A stretch of DNA of 64,000 nucleotides from assembly GCA_947646735.1 (NCBI GenBank), contig CANTFK010000020.1:372001-436000 (forward strand), read 5' to 3'. Each line of letters begins with the position of its first letter. The first letter of the stretch is position 1. The position numbers and the translations under genes are program-made. The DNA comes from Peronospora farinosa. Taxonomy: Eukaryota; Oomycota; Peronosporomycetes; Peronosporales; Peronosporaceae. This document shows, in pieces, positions 32,077 through 41,870 of this stretch. The notes under the pieces were generated by a model. The model searched no databases. It was given only the letters and a program-made list of their open reading frames with translations, and was not told where the DNA came from.

Positions 32077-34158
32077 TCAGGCGGTGTCGGGTGGAGAAAA
32101 CTTGCCATGGAGACGGGGAACCCCGAAAGCGGGATGCTCGTGGATGTTCTTGTGGTAAAAGATGCGCCACGGTTCGACATCATCCACCACCTGCAACGCC
32201 GCCATAAGCCCCGGTTGAGAACTCTCCTGGTTGACCCTTGGGGTCCAGTAAGACAGCTGACGCGTGGGGGTAACGGGCTGGAAGAAGGGGTCCAGCAGGA
32301 TGTCCAAGTCACAGTGACCTGCTACCATCCCCTGCAGGACCTTCTTCAGCACTCCCATCCAAGCCTGTGTCGCCTTGGCCCGTCGTTTTTTCCGGGCGTT
32401 GTAAATGCGGGAGATGTACGCACTGCCGGAACGAAGAGCTATGGAGAAATGAAGACGGTGCCGGTCCTTCCACAAACTCTGGCGCGATGCGTCTACGTAG
32501 GCATCGTGGAGCTCCACCAGTCCAACAAACCAGCCGTTTACGGGGAACGAGAGAGGATACTCAGACATCGTCTGCTGCTCCCATGGGCGCGAGTTCATCA
32601 ACAGCCGGAGCTGAGACTCCGTTACGAGACTATTAGTCTCGCCCAGGCGGTCCTTGGATCTCTTGTCTAAAGGGGGGCCCGGACCCATCCACGAAGCTGG
32701 AAGGGTTATGCGGGACCACAGGTCTTTCACGCTCAATTGCGAGATCGCAAGGGGGCCTACCATAGAGACGGGCCATGGGGCAACGTCTTCGGTCTTGAAC
32801 AAACTTGGCTGGTCATATCCCGGAATGGATGGGCCCCAGGCGTTGGAACCAGCGGGACCTTTGGATGCTGGCACCCCTTGATCATCAGAGTCGAGACTCT
32901 CAGTATCGGACTCAGAAGGACCGAAAAGCTGGATGAACAGGTCGGAATGAGGCGTGGGCGTCTTTTCCGAGCTGGAAGAAGCAGCAGGTGACGTCTGTAC
33001 TTCGGGAGGAGGCTTGGCCATTGATTTCCCAGTGGACCCCGCCGGTTTAGGAAGAGGCTTGGACGTTGGTTTCCTAGTGGACCCCGCTGGTTTCGTTGGT
33101 TTCCCAGTAGACCCCGCCGGTTTTGGAAGAGACTTGGACGTTGGTTTCCCAGTGGACCCCGCCGGTTTCGTTGGTTTCCCAGTGGACCCCGCCGGTTTCG
33201 TTGGTTTCCCAGTGGACCCCGCCGGTTTAGGAAGAGACTTGGACGTTGGTTTCCCAGTGGACCCCGCCGGTTTGGGAAGAGGCTTGACTTTTGGTCTCCC
33301 AGTGGATCCCACCGGTTTGGACTCCGTCGATGTTGGGAGAGGACCGGACTTGGATGTCCCAGTAGATCCCACGGACGTCGAAGAAGGGCCGGATGTCGTT
33401 TTACGAGATAAGTCCACCACCTCTGGAGCGGGTTTCCCCACGGAAGTCACCGGGCTACCACGACGACGAGAGGCACGTGACCGAGCCATCGCCGCTAGCA
33501 GAGACTCATCGCTGCTACTGGACTCGTCTTCAGGGGAACTTGGGGCACGGGTGGTCCGACGCTTCTTCGATGAGGAAGGGGCTGGAACTTCGGCAGCAGG
33601 AGACCGAGATCTTTTAGCCCTGGAAGGTCCTGGGACCTTAGTCTTAGGCGAGGCAGATCTATCCGCGGCGCTCCGAGCTACGGCCAGCTGTTTCTGGAGT
33701 TGGTCCCGTTGGCAGGCGACTTGCTTCACGAGAGATTTAGAGCGGGCCAGCTCATCTCGAAGTAGTGACACTTGAGATACGGTGGACCGAAGATCGACCG
33801 TGGTGGTATCCAACTTGGCCTCCATCTCTTCTATCTGGAGTGTGAAGCTCTTCACCGTGGCCTCATACTGGCCCCTCCAGTACCGAATCTTGGACCGAGA
33901 CGCTTCAACTTGAAGGCGATAATCCTTCCGGGTGGCGAGCGCATCTCGGTATTCCGCAATGGTTAGCTGGTCGGTTTCATGATCGCGGACGAGCTTCCGA
34001 ATTCGAGCCTCGATCCGGGGAAGATCAACTTTTCCAAATCGAACGACCTCGTCCACGCGACTCTGCAAGTCTTGGGCCCGGCGATGCTCAGCCTGATAGG
34101 CCTGCTGGAGGGCCCTATGATTGTCAGCAAGGGTCTCCATAACTTGGGCTCGTTCCAT
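32077..34158 (-). CDS. antisense ORF3 of the retrotransposon, copy 1 (693 residues)
   Basis: Long ORF on the strand opposite gag-pol, between pol and the 3' LTR. The ATG at 34158 (MERAQVMETL) is the first in frame. Residues about 1-150 are Glu/Arg/Leu-rich with heptad spacing, probably coiled coil. Then come basic Ser/Lys/Arg patches (AKRSRSP, KKRRTTR) that look like nuclear signals, an acidic Ser run, a low-complexity region with about eight units of PAGSTGKPT type, and a Ser/Asp-rich linker. Last is a globular C-terminal part of about 220 residues with LWSRITLPASWMGPGPPL and NGWFVGLVELHDAYVDASR. I recognise no family and no catalytic motif. A structural or DNA/chromatin-binding role is only a guess. 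The same ORF is intact in copy 2. Confidence 0.75.
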   Translation of the reverse strand: MERAQVMETLADNHRALQQAYQAEHRRAQDLQSRVDEVVRFGKVDLPRIEARIRKLVRDHETDQLTIAEYRDALATRKDYRLQVEASRSKIRYWRGQYEATVKSFTLQIEEMEAKLDTTTVDLRSTVSQVSLLRDELARSKSLVKQVACQRDQLQKQLAVARSAADRSASPKTKVPGPSRAKRSRSPAAEVPAPSSSKKRRTTRAPSSPEDESSSSDESLLAAMARSRASRRRGSPVTSVGKPAPEVVDLSRKTTSGPSSTSVGSTGTSKSGPLPTSTESKPVGSTGRPKVKPLPKPAGSTGKPTSKSLPKPAGSTGKPTKPAGSTGKPTKPAGSTGKPTSKSLPKPAGSTGKPTKPAGSTRKPTSKPLPKPAGSTGKSMAKPPPEVQTSPAASSSSEKTPTPHSDLFIQLFGPSESDTESLDSDDQGVPASKGPAGSNAWGPSIPGYDQPSLFKTEDVAPWPVSMVGPLAISQLSVKDLWSRITLPASWMGPGPPLDKRSKDRLGETNSLVTESQLRLLMNSRPWEQQTMSEYPLSFPVNGWFVGLVELHDAYVDASRQSLWKDRHRLHFSIALRSGSAYISRIYNARKKRRAKATQAWMGVLKKVLQGMVAGHCDLDILLDPFFQPVTPTRQLSYWTPRVNQESSQPGLMAALQVVDDVEPWRIFYHKNIHEHPAFGVPRLHGKFSPPDTA

Positions 34159-34465
34159 CGCCAGCTGGATCGCTTCCCACGCCCGGGTAACACTCGCATA
34201 ATCGGGGGGGGCTCCCCGACAAGGTCTACAGTCGGAATAACCAAGGCAGGGTCAGGTCCAGGCAGTGGAGGGGTAGACAAACGGCCAGGTGCTGGGGGTT
34301 CGTCGGAGAAAGAACTGGAAGAGGCCACTGGTAAATAAAGGGTGGGTGAGTTGGTGAATACGAAAGATCGTCAAGCACATGGACACCTACTTATATGTTG
34401 AGGAGACGGGACAAGGATGCACGGGGTCTTGCCGCAGTTCGGAAGACCAGCGCGCAGGGGACAGC

Positions 34466-35620
34466 TATGGAGAAGTGCCAGAGAAATGGGGGGCCCTTCG
34501 TAGTTATTATAATAACTGGCGGGAAAGATCTCGGTCACTCTCTTGAATGAGTGACAGGGAGTGACCAGGGCCCCGAACTGGTCCAAGGTCCCGAGTTCGG
34601 AGAAGGTACTAGGATGTCCTACACTACATACCAAAGGACTGGGCAGCTTAGGTGGACCCAGGTAACAGGTGGGTCCCAGACAACAGGTGGACCCAGGTGA
34701 CAGGATGACCCAGGTGACCGGTGCACCCAGGTGACCAGTGGACCCCAGGCGACTGGTGGGTCCCATGTGAGGTGACAGGTGGACCCCCCGTGACAGGTGG
34801 AACCCCGGTAACAGGTGGACCCCCCGTGACAGGTGGAACCCCGGTAACAGGTGGACCCCCGGTAACAGGTGGACCCCCGGCGACAGGTTGACCCAGGTGA
34901 CCAGTGGACCCCAGGTGTCCAGTGGACCCCAGGTGACAGGTGGACCCCAGGTAACATGTGGACCCCAGGCAACATGCGGACCCCAGGTAACAGGAGCCCA
35001 GGGGTACTAGGATACTAGGGCCCAGGGGCCTAGGGGTGCCAGGGTACCGGGGCCTAGGGGTACCAGGGTGCCGGGGCCTAGGGGTACCAGGGTGCCGGGG
35101 CCCAGGGGCCTAAGGGTACCAGGGTACCGGGGCCTAGGGGTACCAGGGTACCGGGGCCTAGGGGTACCAGGGTACCGGGGCCTAGGGGTACCAGGGGCCT
35201 AAGGGTACCAGGGTACCGGGGCCTAGGGGTACCAGGGTGCCGGGGCCCAATGTCCGAGGGTGCAGAACCGGTACAAAGAATATCGAAGATTACAGAAAGT
35301 ACAGGGTACCAAGGAGCCAGTCCTTCCTCCAAGAGCCGGCACGTGGCACTTTCCAGATCAAAGGGTTAGGGTTAGGCAAGAAAAAGGATACAAGGTATAA
35401 GATAAATAAACACACTCGAATTTGCATTACACGTGGCAGCTTTAAGCGCCCCTCCTAAGCTTCTCCGTCGCTACACCTCTTCCGGGCGGGATACCCTTTG
35501 GCTCCCCGACGTCCAGCAGGTGTTATACGGCTCAAGCAACGCAAGTTGAACCTCAGGATAGTTGGCCTGAGGTGTCAAGTAAGTGTCAACACTCTACGAC
35601 CCGCTACAGGAAGCGGTTTC
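34466..35620 (+). repeat. 3' LTR of copy 1, 3'-truncated
   Basis: Begins TATGGAGAAG (TGTGG in the 5' LTR) after a G-rich stretch at 34452-34465 that may serve as the polypurine tract. It matches the 5' LTR up to GGAAGCGGTTTC at 35620, then stops about 300 bases short of the LTR end. It contains minisatellites at about 34,650-35,255 with more units than the 5' LTR. Confidence 0.88.
34650..35255 (+). repeat. LTR minisatellites (copy 1, 3' LTR)
   Basis: Same two unit types as in the 5' LTR, the GGTGGACCC-type array followed by the GGGGCCTAGGGGTACC-type array, but longer. The difference between the two LTRs of one element shows that the arrays change length quickly, or that the LTRs were exchanged. 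Confidence 0.9.
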
Positions 35621-36801
35621 TGTGGTGAAGTTCCAGGAGAATCGGGGCCCAGGGTACCAAGGCCCCAGGGTACCAGGGTACAGGGGCCCCAGGGTACAAG
35701 GGACCAGGCCTCGCAAGGTCCCAAGGTTCAATCGAGGGTCACCAGGGACAGGGTTTCCAGTCACCAGGGACCGGAGTACTAGTCACCAGGGACAGGGTTT
35801 TCAGTTACCGGGGACAGGGATACCAGTCACCGGGGACAGGGTTTCTAGCAACCGGGGACAAGGGTATCAGTCACCAGGGACAGGGCACCAGGGACAGAGT
35901 ACCAGTTACCGGGGACAGGGGTACCAGTCACCGGGGACAGGGGTACCAGTTACCGGGGACAGGGGCATCGAACATCCAGAGTCAAAGGTACAAGGTTACC
36001 CTACCGTGCGCACACCAGGACCCGAAAGGGCCAGTGCCCCGAGGTGGTCCAGGGTCCTAAGTTCAAAGAAGGTACAAGGTATTTCTACGTGCAGAGACAG
36101 TACAGGCTCCAAGGTCCAAGGGCCCACGGTACAAGAGACTAGGGTACCAGGGTACAAGAACCCAGGCCTCGCAAGGTTCCAAGGTTTAACCGAGGGTCAC
36201 CAGGGACAGGGGTACCAGTCACCAGGGACGCGGGTTCCTAGTCACCAGGGACAGGGTTTTCAGTTACCGGGGACAGGGATACCAGTTACCAGGGACCGGG
36301 GTACTAGTCACCAGGGACAGGGTTTTCAGCTACCAGGGACAAGGTTTCCAATCACCAGGGACAGGGCACCAGGGACAGGGGTACCAGCTATCGGAGACAG
36401 GGATATCGAACGTCCAGGGTCAAAGGTACAAGGTTACCCTACCGGGCGCACACCAGGATTCGAAGAGTCCAGTGCCCCGAGGTGGTCCAAGGTCCTAAGT
36501 TCAAAGAAGGTACAAGGTATTTCTACGTGCAGAGACAGTACAGGCTCCAAGATCCAAGGACCCACGGTACAAGAGACCAGGGTATCAGGGACCTGGGTAC
36601 AGGGTGCAGGGTACCGGGGTACCGAGGCCCAGGGTACAGGGTGCAGGGTACCGGGGTACCGAGGCCCAGGGTACAGGGTACAGGGCCCAGGATACCGAGG
36701 CCCAGAGGCCCGGGGTACCAGGGTAACGGGCCCCAGGGGAACCGGGGTACCAGGGTACCAGGTTAACGGGGCCCAGGGGTACCGGGGTACCGGGGCCCAG
36801 C
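35621..36801 (+). repeat. divergent LTR-like start with long tandem repeats
   Basis: Starts TGTGGTGAAGTTCCAGGAG, recognisably similar to the main LTR start TGTGGAGAAGTGCCAGAG, exactly where copy 1's 3' LTR breaks off. It consists of about 20-bp units (CACCAGGGACAGGG type) and GGTACC-rich units. A higher-order duplication of about 440-460 bp is visible: the block at about 35,700-36,140 recurs at about 36,165-36,580. It ends at the LTR of copy 2. The long open frame through it is a repeat artefact. Confidence 0.75.
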
Positions 36802-38019
36802 TGTGGAGAAGTGCTTAGAGAAATGGGGGGCCTTCGTAGTTATTATAATAACTGGAGGGAAAGATCTCGGTCACTCTCTTGAATGAGTGACAGGGAGTGA
36901 CCAGGGCCCCGAACTGGTCCAAGGTCCCGAGTTCGGAGAAGGTACTAGGATGTCCTACACTACAGACCAAATGACTAGGGGGCAGCTTAGGTGGACCCCA
37001 GGTAACAGGTGGGTCCCAGACAACAGGTGGACCCAGGTGACCGGTGGACCCCAGGTGACAGGATGACCCAGGTGACCGGTGGACCCAGGTGACCAGTGGA
37101 CCCCAGGCAAGACAGGTGGACCCCCGGTAACAGGTGGACCCCCGGCGACAGGTTGACCCAGGTGACCGGTGGACCCCAGGTGTCCAGTGGACCCCAGGTG
37201 ACAGGTGGACCCCCCCCGTGACAGGTGGACCCCAGACAACAGGTGGACCCAGGTGACCGGTGGACCTAGGTGACCGGTGGACCCAGGTGACCGGTGGACC
37301 CCAGGGACATAGAAGGCACAAGGCTTCCTTAAAGTGCAGAGCCGGTACAAGTCCCATGTCCTAAAAGAGCCAGTTGTTCTTCCACAAGTTGACACGTGGC
37401 ACTATCCAGATCAAAGGGTTAGGGTTAGGCAAGAAAAAGCATACAAAGTATAAGGTAAATAAACACACTCGAATTTGCATTACACGTGGCAGCTTTAAGC
37501 GCCCCTCCTAAGCTTCTCCGTCGCTACACCTCTTCCGGGCGGGATACCCTTTGGCCCCCCGACGTCCAGCAGGTGTTAGACGGCTCAAGCAACGCAAGTT
37601 GAACCTCAGGATAGTTGGCCTGAGGTGTCAAGTAAGTATCAACACTCTACGACCCGCTACAGGAAGCGGTTTCCCTACGGGGAAGAACACAAAGGGGTCC
37701 AAGGACCAAGAACAGTCAGCCACCAAAGGGGTACATAGTACCAGGTGCATCGCTCTCGACTAAGTCGATTGAGCCCAAGAAACCCGGTCCCAAGTGAAGT
37801 ATATCCACTCGGGGACCACCAAGTCCAAGTCTTATACAAAGACCAAGTTTAAGTCTTCTACGTCAACCGAGGAGCAAGACCAGCCAAGCCGACGGGTACA
37901 CAAGGTGAGACCCAAGGCCAATACGACACGGTATCGGGGTACCCCCTCCGTAAGTCGGCAGTCCGGCGCTGTGTGTGTTTGTGGATCTCCTACGTTGTTT
38001 GAGAATCCACTCCACCACA
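36802..38019 (+). repeat. 5' LTR of copy 2
   Basis: 1,218 bp, TGTGGAGAAG...CCACA. It lacks the GGGGCCTAGGGGTACC array found in copies 1 and 3 and keeps only the GGTGACCGGTGGACCC-type array (about 36,985-37,305). A different block precedes the shared TTAGGGTTAGG segment, so this is a second LTR subtype. Confidence 0.92.
36985..37305 (+). repeat. LTR minisatellite (copy 2, 5' LTR)
   Basis: Tandem units of about 16-18 bp around GGTGACCGGTGGACCCCA with many variants. Confidence 0.9.
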
Positions 38020-40506
38020 ATGGTGCGCGTGCCCGGATCTTCGGGAGACGCGGGATTTCACCGTGAGTCCCACGAAGAAGAAAAGACATCGGTCAAGATA
38101 GACCAAGGGACAACCAAGACACTGGAAACCGGATCGCCAGTGATCAAGAAGGAAGAAGGATCGGAGGACCTGCAGAGCCCGGGGAGGAGCTCTGCTATTG
38201 AGGTCAAGGTGGAATATGAAGAAAAACCACCAAATCCTCCCCCTTATGTCTTCGTTGAAGAAGACAATATGGGCCATAATCAATATTATGGTCCAGGGGT
38301 CCCAAGTTTGACAGCGAAAGCTAAAAAACAAGGGACCCCGAAACAAGTCTCCCAACCTACCACTCAAGAGCCAAAGGTGCCCAAGAACAAGCAGCAAAAG
38401 AAGCAGAAGCATACCAAGTTGAAGGCACCGAGAGGCGGAGACACGACGGACGAGTCGGGAGAGAGCCAAGGCGCGGCCAGTAAGGACTGGACAGAAGAAG
38501 ATTTGGAAGAAGCCTATCATCGGAATAAATTGAAGAAGTTTCTTCGAAAGGACCCGGTGATGAAGGCGCTCAAGGTCAAGCTTCTGGACCAGGTCCACGG
38601 TCCGATAACGGCTCTTCCCACCACGACCACAGACCTGGAGGTCCTCAAGGCCGTAATGAATCTACTACATGAAGCTGGGATGGCTGCTGGGAACTTTACT
38701 GCTGAGACCCTCTTCGATTTCGGGTTCGAGACCTTGAAGAAGACCTTAGTGACCCTGCATGGTCACCTCAAGACGTTAGTGGGGGAGTTCCCCCCAAAGG
38801 AAGTACCCCGTCAAGATGGAGGAGTAGTGGATCCTGGTGTGGGCTCTCCTGCTGGGTCACTCGGTGAATCGTCACCAAGGTCTCAATATGAATCGGCCAC
38901 CTCATCTATGATGTCGGCCCTGATGGATACGGTGGACCGAATGCAACTGGGTCCAGCTGGTGCAGCGTTGTTGGAAGCACGAATTCGTGAAGCTGGTCAT
39001 ATGGACACAGCAACCCCATGGGTCCAGCGCCAAGCACAGGAGGAGACGGAAGCCCGGTGCAAAGTGGAGCCAAGGTTGATGGGGACAAAAACAGACCAGG
39101 AAACAAAGGCTGAGTCAGTTTCCCCTAGCGCGCTCCAGTCGTACTTTGATAAGGCGATGACCAAGTTCCTTGAAGAGCAAGGCTCCACAAAAGTTGCAGT
39201 GGACAGGGGACACACCACGAGGGGTCAAGGGCCAGTTCACCCCAGGTCCTCCCAGCGGATTGAGCGCCTAGGACCACTAGGCGATATCCCTGATGTGGAC
39301 ATGGAATCTGTGGGGTCAACCCATGATGAATACGACCCAGATGACTTGGCGTTCCCGATGACCTCAGCGCGAGCGACTGTGGCCACGGCTACGGCAGGAG
39401 GACCCCCTACTGTTGTTCCACACATTAGGGTATCGGCCTCGTCGGATCTGAAGGAATTTAGCGGAAGGGACCACGATGAAGATCGTGCCAGAAGCTGGAG
39501 CACTAAGGTAAAGACGGCTTTCCTCCGAGACCAGGCACCAGACAGCGAGAAGTGTCTCATCTTTGGGTCCCTGCTCACAGGTCCAGCTCAGAATTGGTAT
39601 CGACAGCTGGGTCGAACAGTGCGCGTTGATTGGAAACTGCTGCTGCGAGAGTTCCAAGCACAATTTTGCGGCTTGGGGGTGTCGGTGGCCCGACAATATT
39701 ATCACGCCAGAAAGAGGACCGACGAGTCACCCTTGGAATATCTGTACCGTTTGAACGTGGCAGGGCTCAGGGCCAAGCTAGATATTAAGGGTGGACCCCC
39801 CAGTGTAAAGCGTGAACACGTGGACCATTACGTGGAAACCTTGGATGATCGAGAATTAGCGGACCAGCTTACATTGCTCAGACTTTCTGATGCAGACGAC
39901 CTGGAGGAAGTCCTGCTGGCTCGTCAGAGAGCGAAGACGCGTCAAGGAAGGGTCTTGTTCGGTTCCAGCAAGTTTCGCCAGAAGGCCCCAACCACTCCAG
40001 ACCACACCAAGAGTCAGCTGAGAAGACCCGTCCAAGTCATCCGAGCCACTTCTGAAAGTGAAAATGACCAAGGGTCCAGCTCCAGTGGGTCTGAGGGAGA
40101 AGGTGACCTCAGAAGAATTTATGCGGCGGCGAGTAAACCTTACACTGGTAGGGCGAGGAACGCAGATGACCCCCGGGACCATCAGGACCCAGAGCCAGAC
40201 CGAGGTAGACGCATGGCAGAGGGAACTGGACAAAAGGTGGTTCCAGGGTCACCCGTGGCAAAGTGTACCCATTGTGGATCTAGGAAGCATGTGGATCTGG
40301 ACTGTTGGAAGCGACTCGTTTGCGAGTGCTGTGGAAAGAAGGGTCACCCAGCTGACCACTGCCTGTTTGTGTGTCGCGGTTGTGGCAAGGTTCATGACGT
40401 CGGCAAGTGCCCGATGGAAGAGTTCTACAATCTGATTCGCCAGTGGTACAACCCGAACAAACACGCGGGGCAGCTGCCCGAGGCGGCGGAGAAGATGTTA
40501 AATTAG
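38020..40506 (+). CDS. gag: gag polyprotein of copy 2
   Basis: 828 residues, uninterrupted, from the ATG directly after the LTR. The first codons overlap the primer-binding site (38021-38038). The N-terminal third is charged and low in complexity. The Ty3-type capsid region lies at about 475-640 (NWYRQL, LLREFQAQF, ESPLEYLYRLN). Three CCHC-type knuckles lie at about 748-797, the third with one residue fewer between its second Cys and His. The protein should assemble particles and package RNA. It ends at TAG inside the conserved hairpin; pol continues in the -1 frame. Confidence 0.95.
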   Translation: MVRVPGSSGDAGFHRESHEEEKTSVKIDQGTTKTLETGSPVIKKEEGSEDLQSPGRSSAIEVKVEYEEKPPNPPPYVFVEEDNMGHNQYYGPGVPSLTAKAKKQGTPKQVSQPTTQEPKVPKNKQQKKQKHTKLKAPRGGDTTDESGESQGAASKDWTEEDLEEAYHRNKLKKFLRKDPVMKALKVKLLDQVHGPITALPTTTTDLEVLKAVMNLLHEAGMAAGNFTAETLFDFGFETLKKTLVTLHGHLKTLVGEFPPKEVPRQDGGVVDPGVGSPAGSLGESSPRSQYESATSSMMSALMDTVDRMQLGPAGAALLEARIREAGHMDTATPWVQRQAQEETEARCKVEPRLMGTKTDQETKAESVSPSALQSYFDKAMTKFLEEQGSTKVAVDRGHTTRGQGPVHPRSSQRIERLGPLGDIPDVDMESVGSTHDEYDPDDLAFPMTSARATVATATAGGPPTVVPHIRVSASSDLKEFSGRDHDEDRARSWSTKVKTAFLRDQAPDSEKCLIFGSLLTGPAQNWYRQLGRTVRVDWKLLLREFQAQFCGLGVSVARQYYHARKRTDESPLEYLYRLNVAGLRAKLDIKGGPPSVKREHVDHYVETLDDRELADQLTLLRLSDADDLEEVLLARQRAKTRQGRVLFGSSKFRQKAPTTPDHTKSQLRRPVQVIRATSESENDQGSSSSGSEGEGDLRRIYAAASKPYTGRARNADDPRDHQDPEPDRGRRMAEGTGQKVVPGSPVAKCTHCGSRKHVDLDCWKRLVCECCGKKGHPADHCLFVCRGCGKVHDVGKCPMEEFYNLIRQWYNPNKHAGQLPEAAEKMLN
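38021..38038 (+). promoter_or_regulatory. tRNA primer-binding site, copy 2
   Basis: Same 18 bases as in copy 1, starting TGGTGCGCGTG one base after the LTR end. Confidence 0.88.
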
Positions 40507-40549
40507 AACGCTCGCCAGGTTTGAATCTGGTACGAGCCGAGCGTTCTAA
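40503..40549 (+). promoter_or_regulatory. hairpin across the gag stop codon, copy 2
   Basis: Identical 12-bp stem (TTAGAACGCTCG / CGAGCGTTCTAA) around the gag TAG. Confidence 0.75.
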
Positions 40550-41744
40550 TTGTTGCATTTATGCATTTGTGGAGAAACACCCCGTGGAGAAGGTCAATAA
40601 GTTGGATGAATTGATTGGAAATACATCGGGCTTTTGCATTAATTCTGTTGCTGCTGTGGCCAATGCATGTATACCTCACGTTTATTCCCGAGGGGAGACT
40701 ATGATGACATTGGATTTATTGCCGGGAGAGTCAAGAGGATACTGGAAACACCATGCCCCAGGAAAGTGGTTTAAGCAAGCCAAGGCCTCTGGGAAAGTTA
40801 ACAATATTCGTGCGAATCTACTGTTTGATTCTGGTGCCGAGATATCTATTTTGGATATCGCCTTTGCTCGTAAGGCAGGCTGCCAGATTAACACAAGCGA
40901 GAAACAAGAGTGTGTGGGCATTGGAGAAGCAGTTTACACCACGGAAGGGCGAACGAAGATCAAGATAACGTTGAATGGTGTATTAGTATACTTCTTCAAT
41001 GTGTGGGTCGGGTCCATGGCCGGCCAGGATGTGCTACTAGGAATGGACTTTATGGTGCCAGCTGGAATTCGTTTGGACATGGCGGACGGAACTATTTGCT
41101 TGCCAGACGAAGTTCGAATCCAGCTGACAGGTCGCAAGACCTTGTATAGTGGCCATATTTCTGAGGTAAAATTGGGCCAGTACGTGAATTTACCGGCAAC
41201 AAAATATGTCGAGGTTCCGCTGAAGAAGGTTACGTCGGACCAGTGGAAATTATGGATGACCCGTGGAGACAGATGGGTGACTACGATGATCCAAGGACAC
41301 GGACATCGTCAATTCTTGAGGGTCACCAATGTGAGTGACAAGGACCTGATCTTACACGAGGATACCAAGCTGGGCATTTGGCTGGCTAAGGACCGGGTTC
41401 CCCGGGCCCAAGGGTTTGTGTCAGTGGGTTCTAGGAGGTACGCTGAATGGAAAAATCTAGCCTACCAAGCAACCACCGACGAGGAGGATGCAGAAACCAC
41501 TCAAGAAGAAGTATACCAAGGTCCGATGGTCGAGAAACCTCAGTACGTGACTCCACATAAAATGTTGCTACGGACGGGGACACAAGTGCCAGTGGTTAAC
41601 GCGGTGCACGAGTCTGTTATGAGGGACCCTGAGTCATTGCCATTAGATCAGGAATCTGGAGGGGAGGCCCTCGATAGAGGTCAACCATCTAGAGCTAGCG
41701 TGGGCAACGAAGTATCATCGAAGGATAGGACCGATATGGAGAGG

Positions 41745-41870
41745 GTCCACCCAGAGGAGGGTCCACAGGTCCACCCAGAGGAGGGTCCACCGGTCCACCC
41801 AGAGGAGGGTCCACCGGTCCACCCAGAGGAGGGTCCACCGGCCCACCCAGAGGGGTCAACCCAGCAGAGG
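41745..41870 (+). repeat. 24-bp coding minisatellite in pol, copy 2
   Basis: About five units of the same 24-bp repeat as in copy 1; the array is shorter and its 3' edge carries the frameshift. Confidence 0.9.

Larger units (their letters stand above)
22616..35620 (+). mobile_element. Ty3/gypsy LTR retrotransposon, copy 1
   Basis: Nearly complete element: 5' LTR, primer-binding site, gag, pol, antisense ORF3 and a truncated 3' LTR. The pol reading frame (1,834 codons) is open throughout, whereas gag has a one-base insertion. The 3' LTR lacks its last about 300 bases and abuts a different repeat at 35621, so no target-site duplication can be checked. Sequence divergence from copies 2 and 3 is low (scattered single-base differences), pointing to recent amplification. 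The chromodomain at the end of pol places it near chromoviruses. Confidence 0.95.

Noticed and set aside
32954..33775. 273-codon plus-strand frame (repeated GFPVDPAG) opposite ORF3, also at 47003-47824
   Set aside because: Mirror of the PAGSTGKPT repeats of ORF3. ORF3 is longer and includes non-repetitive coiled-coil and globular parts, so it is the better candidate, though coding on this strand cannot be formally excluded.
34174..34328. N-terminal extension of ORF3 starting with an ASSSSF segment
   Set aside because: It starts at GTG, not ATG, is out of frame with ORF3 in copy 1, and contains a TAG in copy 2 and in the deleted element.
22611..35620. Target-site duplications around the LTR elements
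   Set aside because: None could be shown: copy 1 and the deleted element have cut 3' LTRs, copy 2 is flanked by other repeats, and copy 3 leaves the window.
35583..36818. 411-codon open frame through GTACC/CACCAGGG repeats
   Set aside because: It consists entirely of tandem repeats whose unit lengths happen to avoid stops; other frames and the minus strand are open as well.
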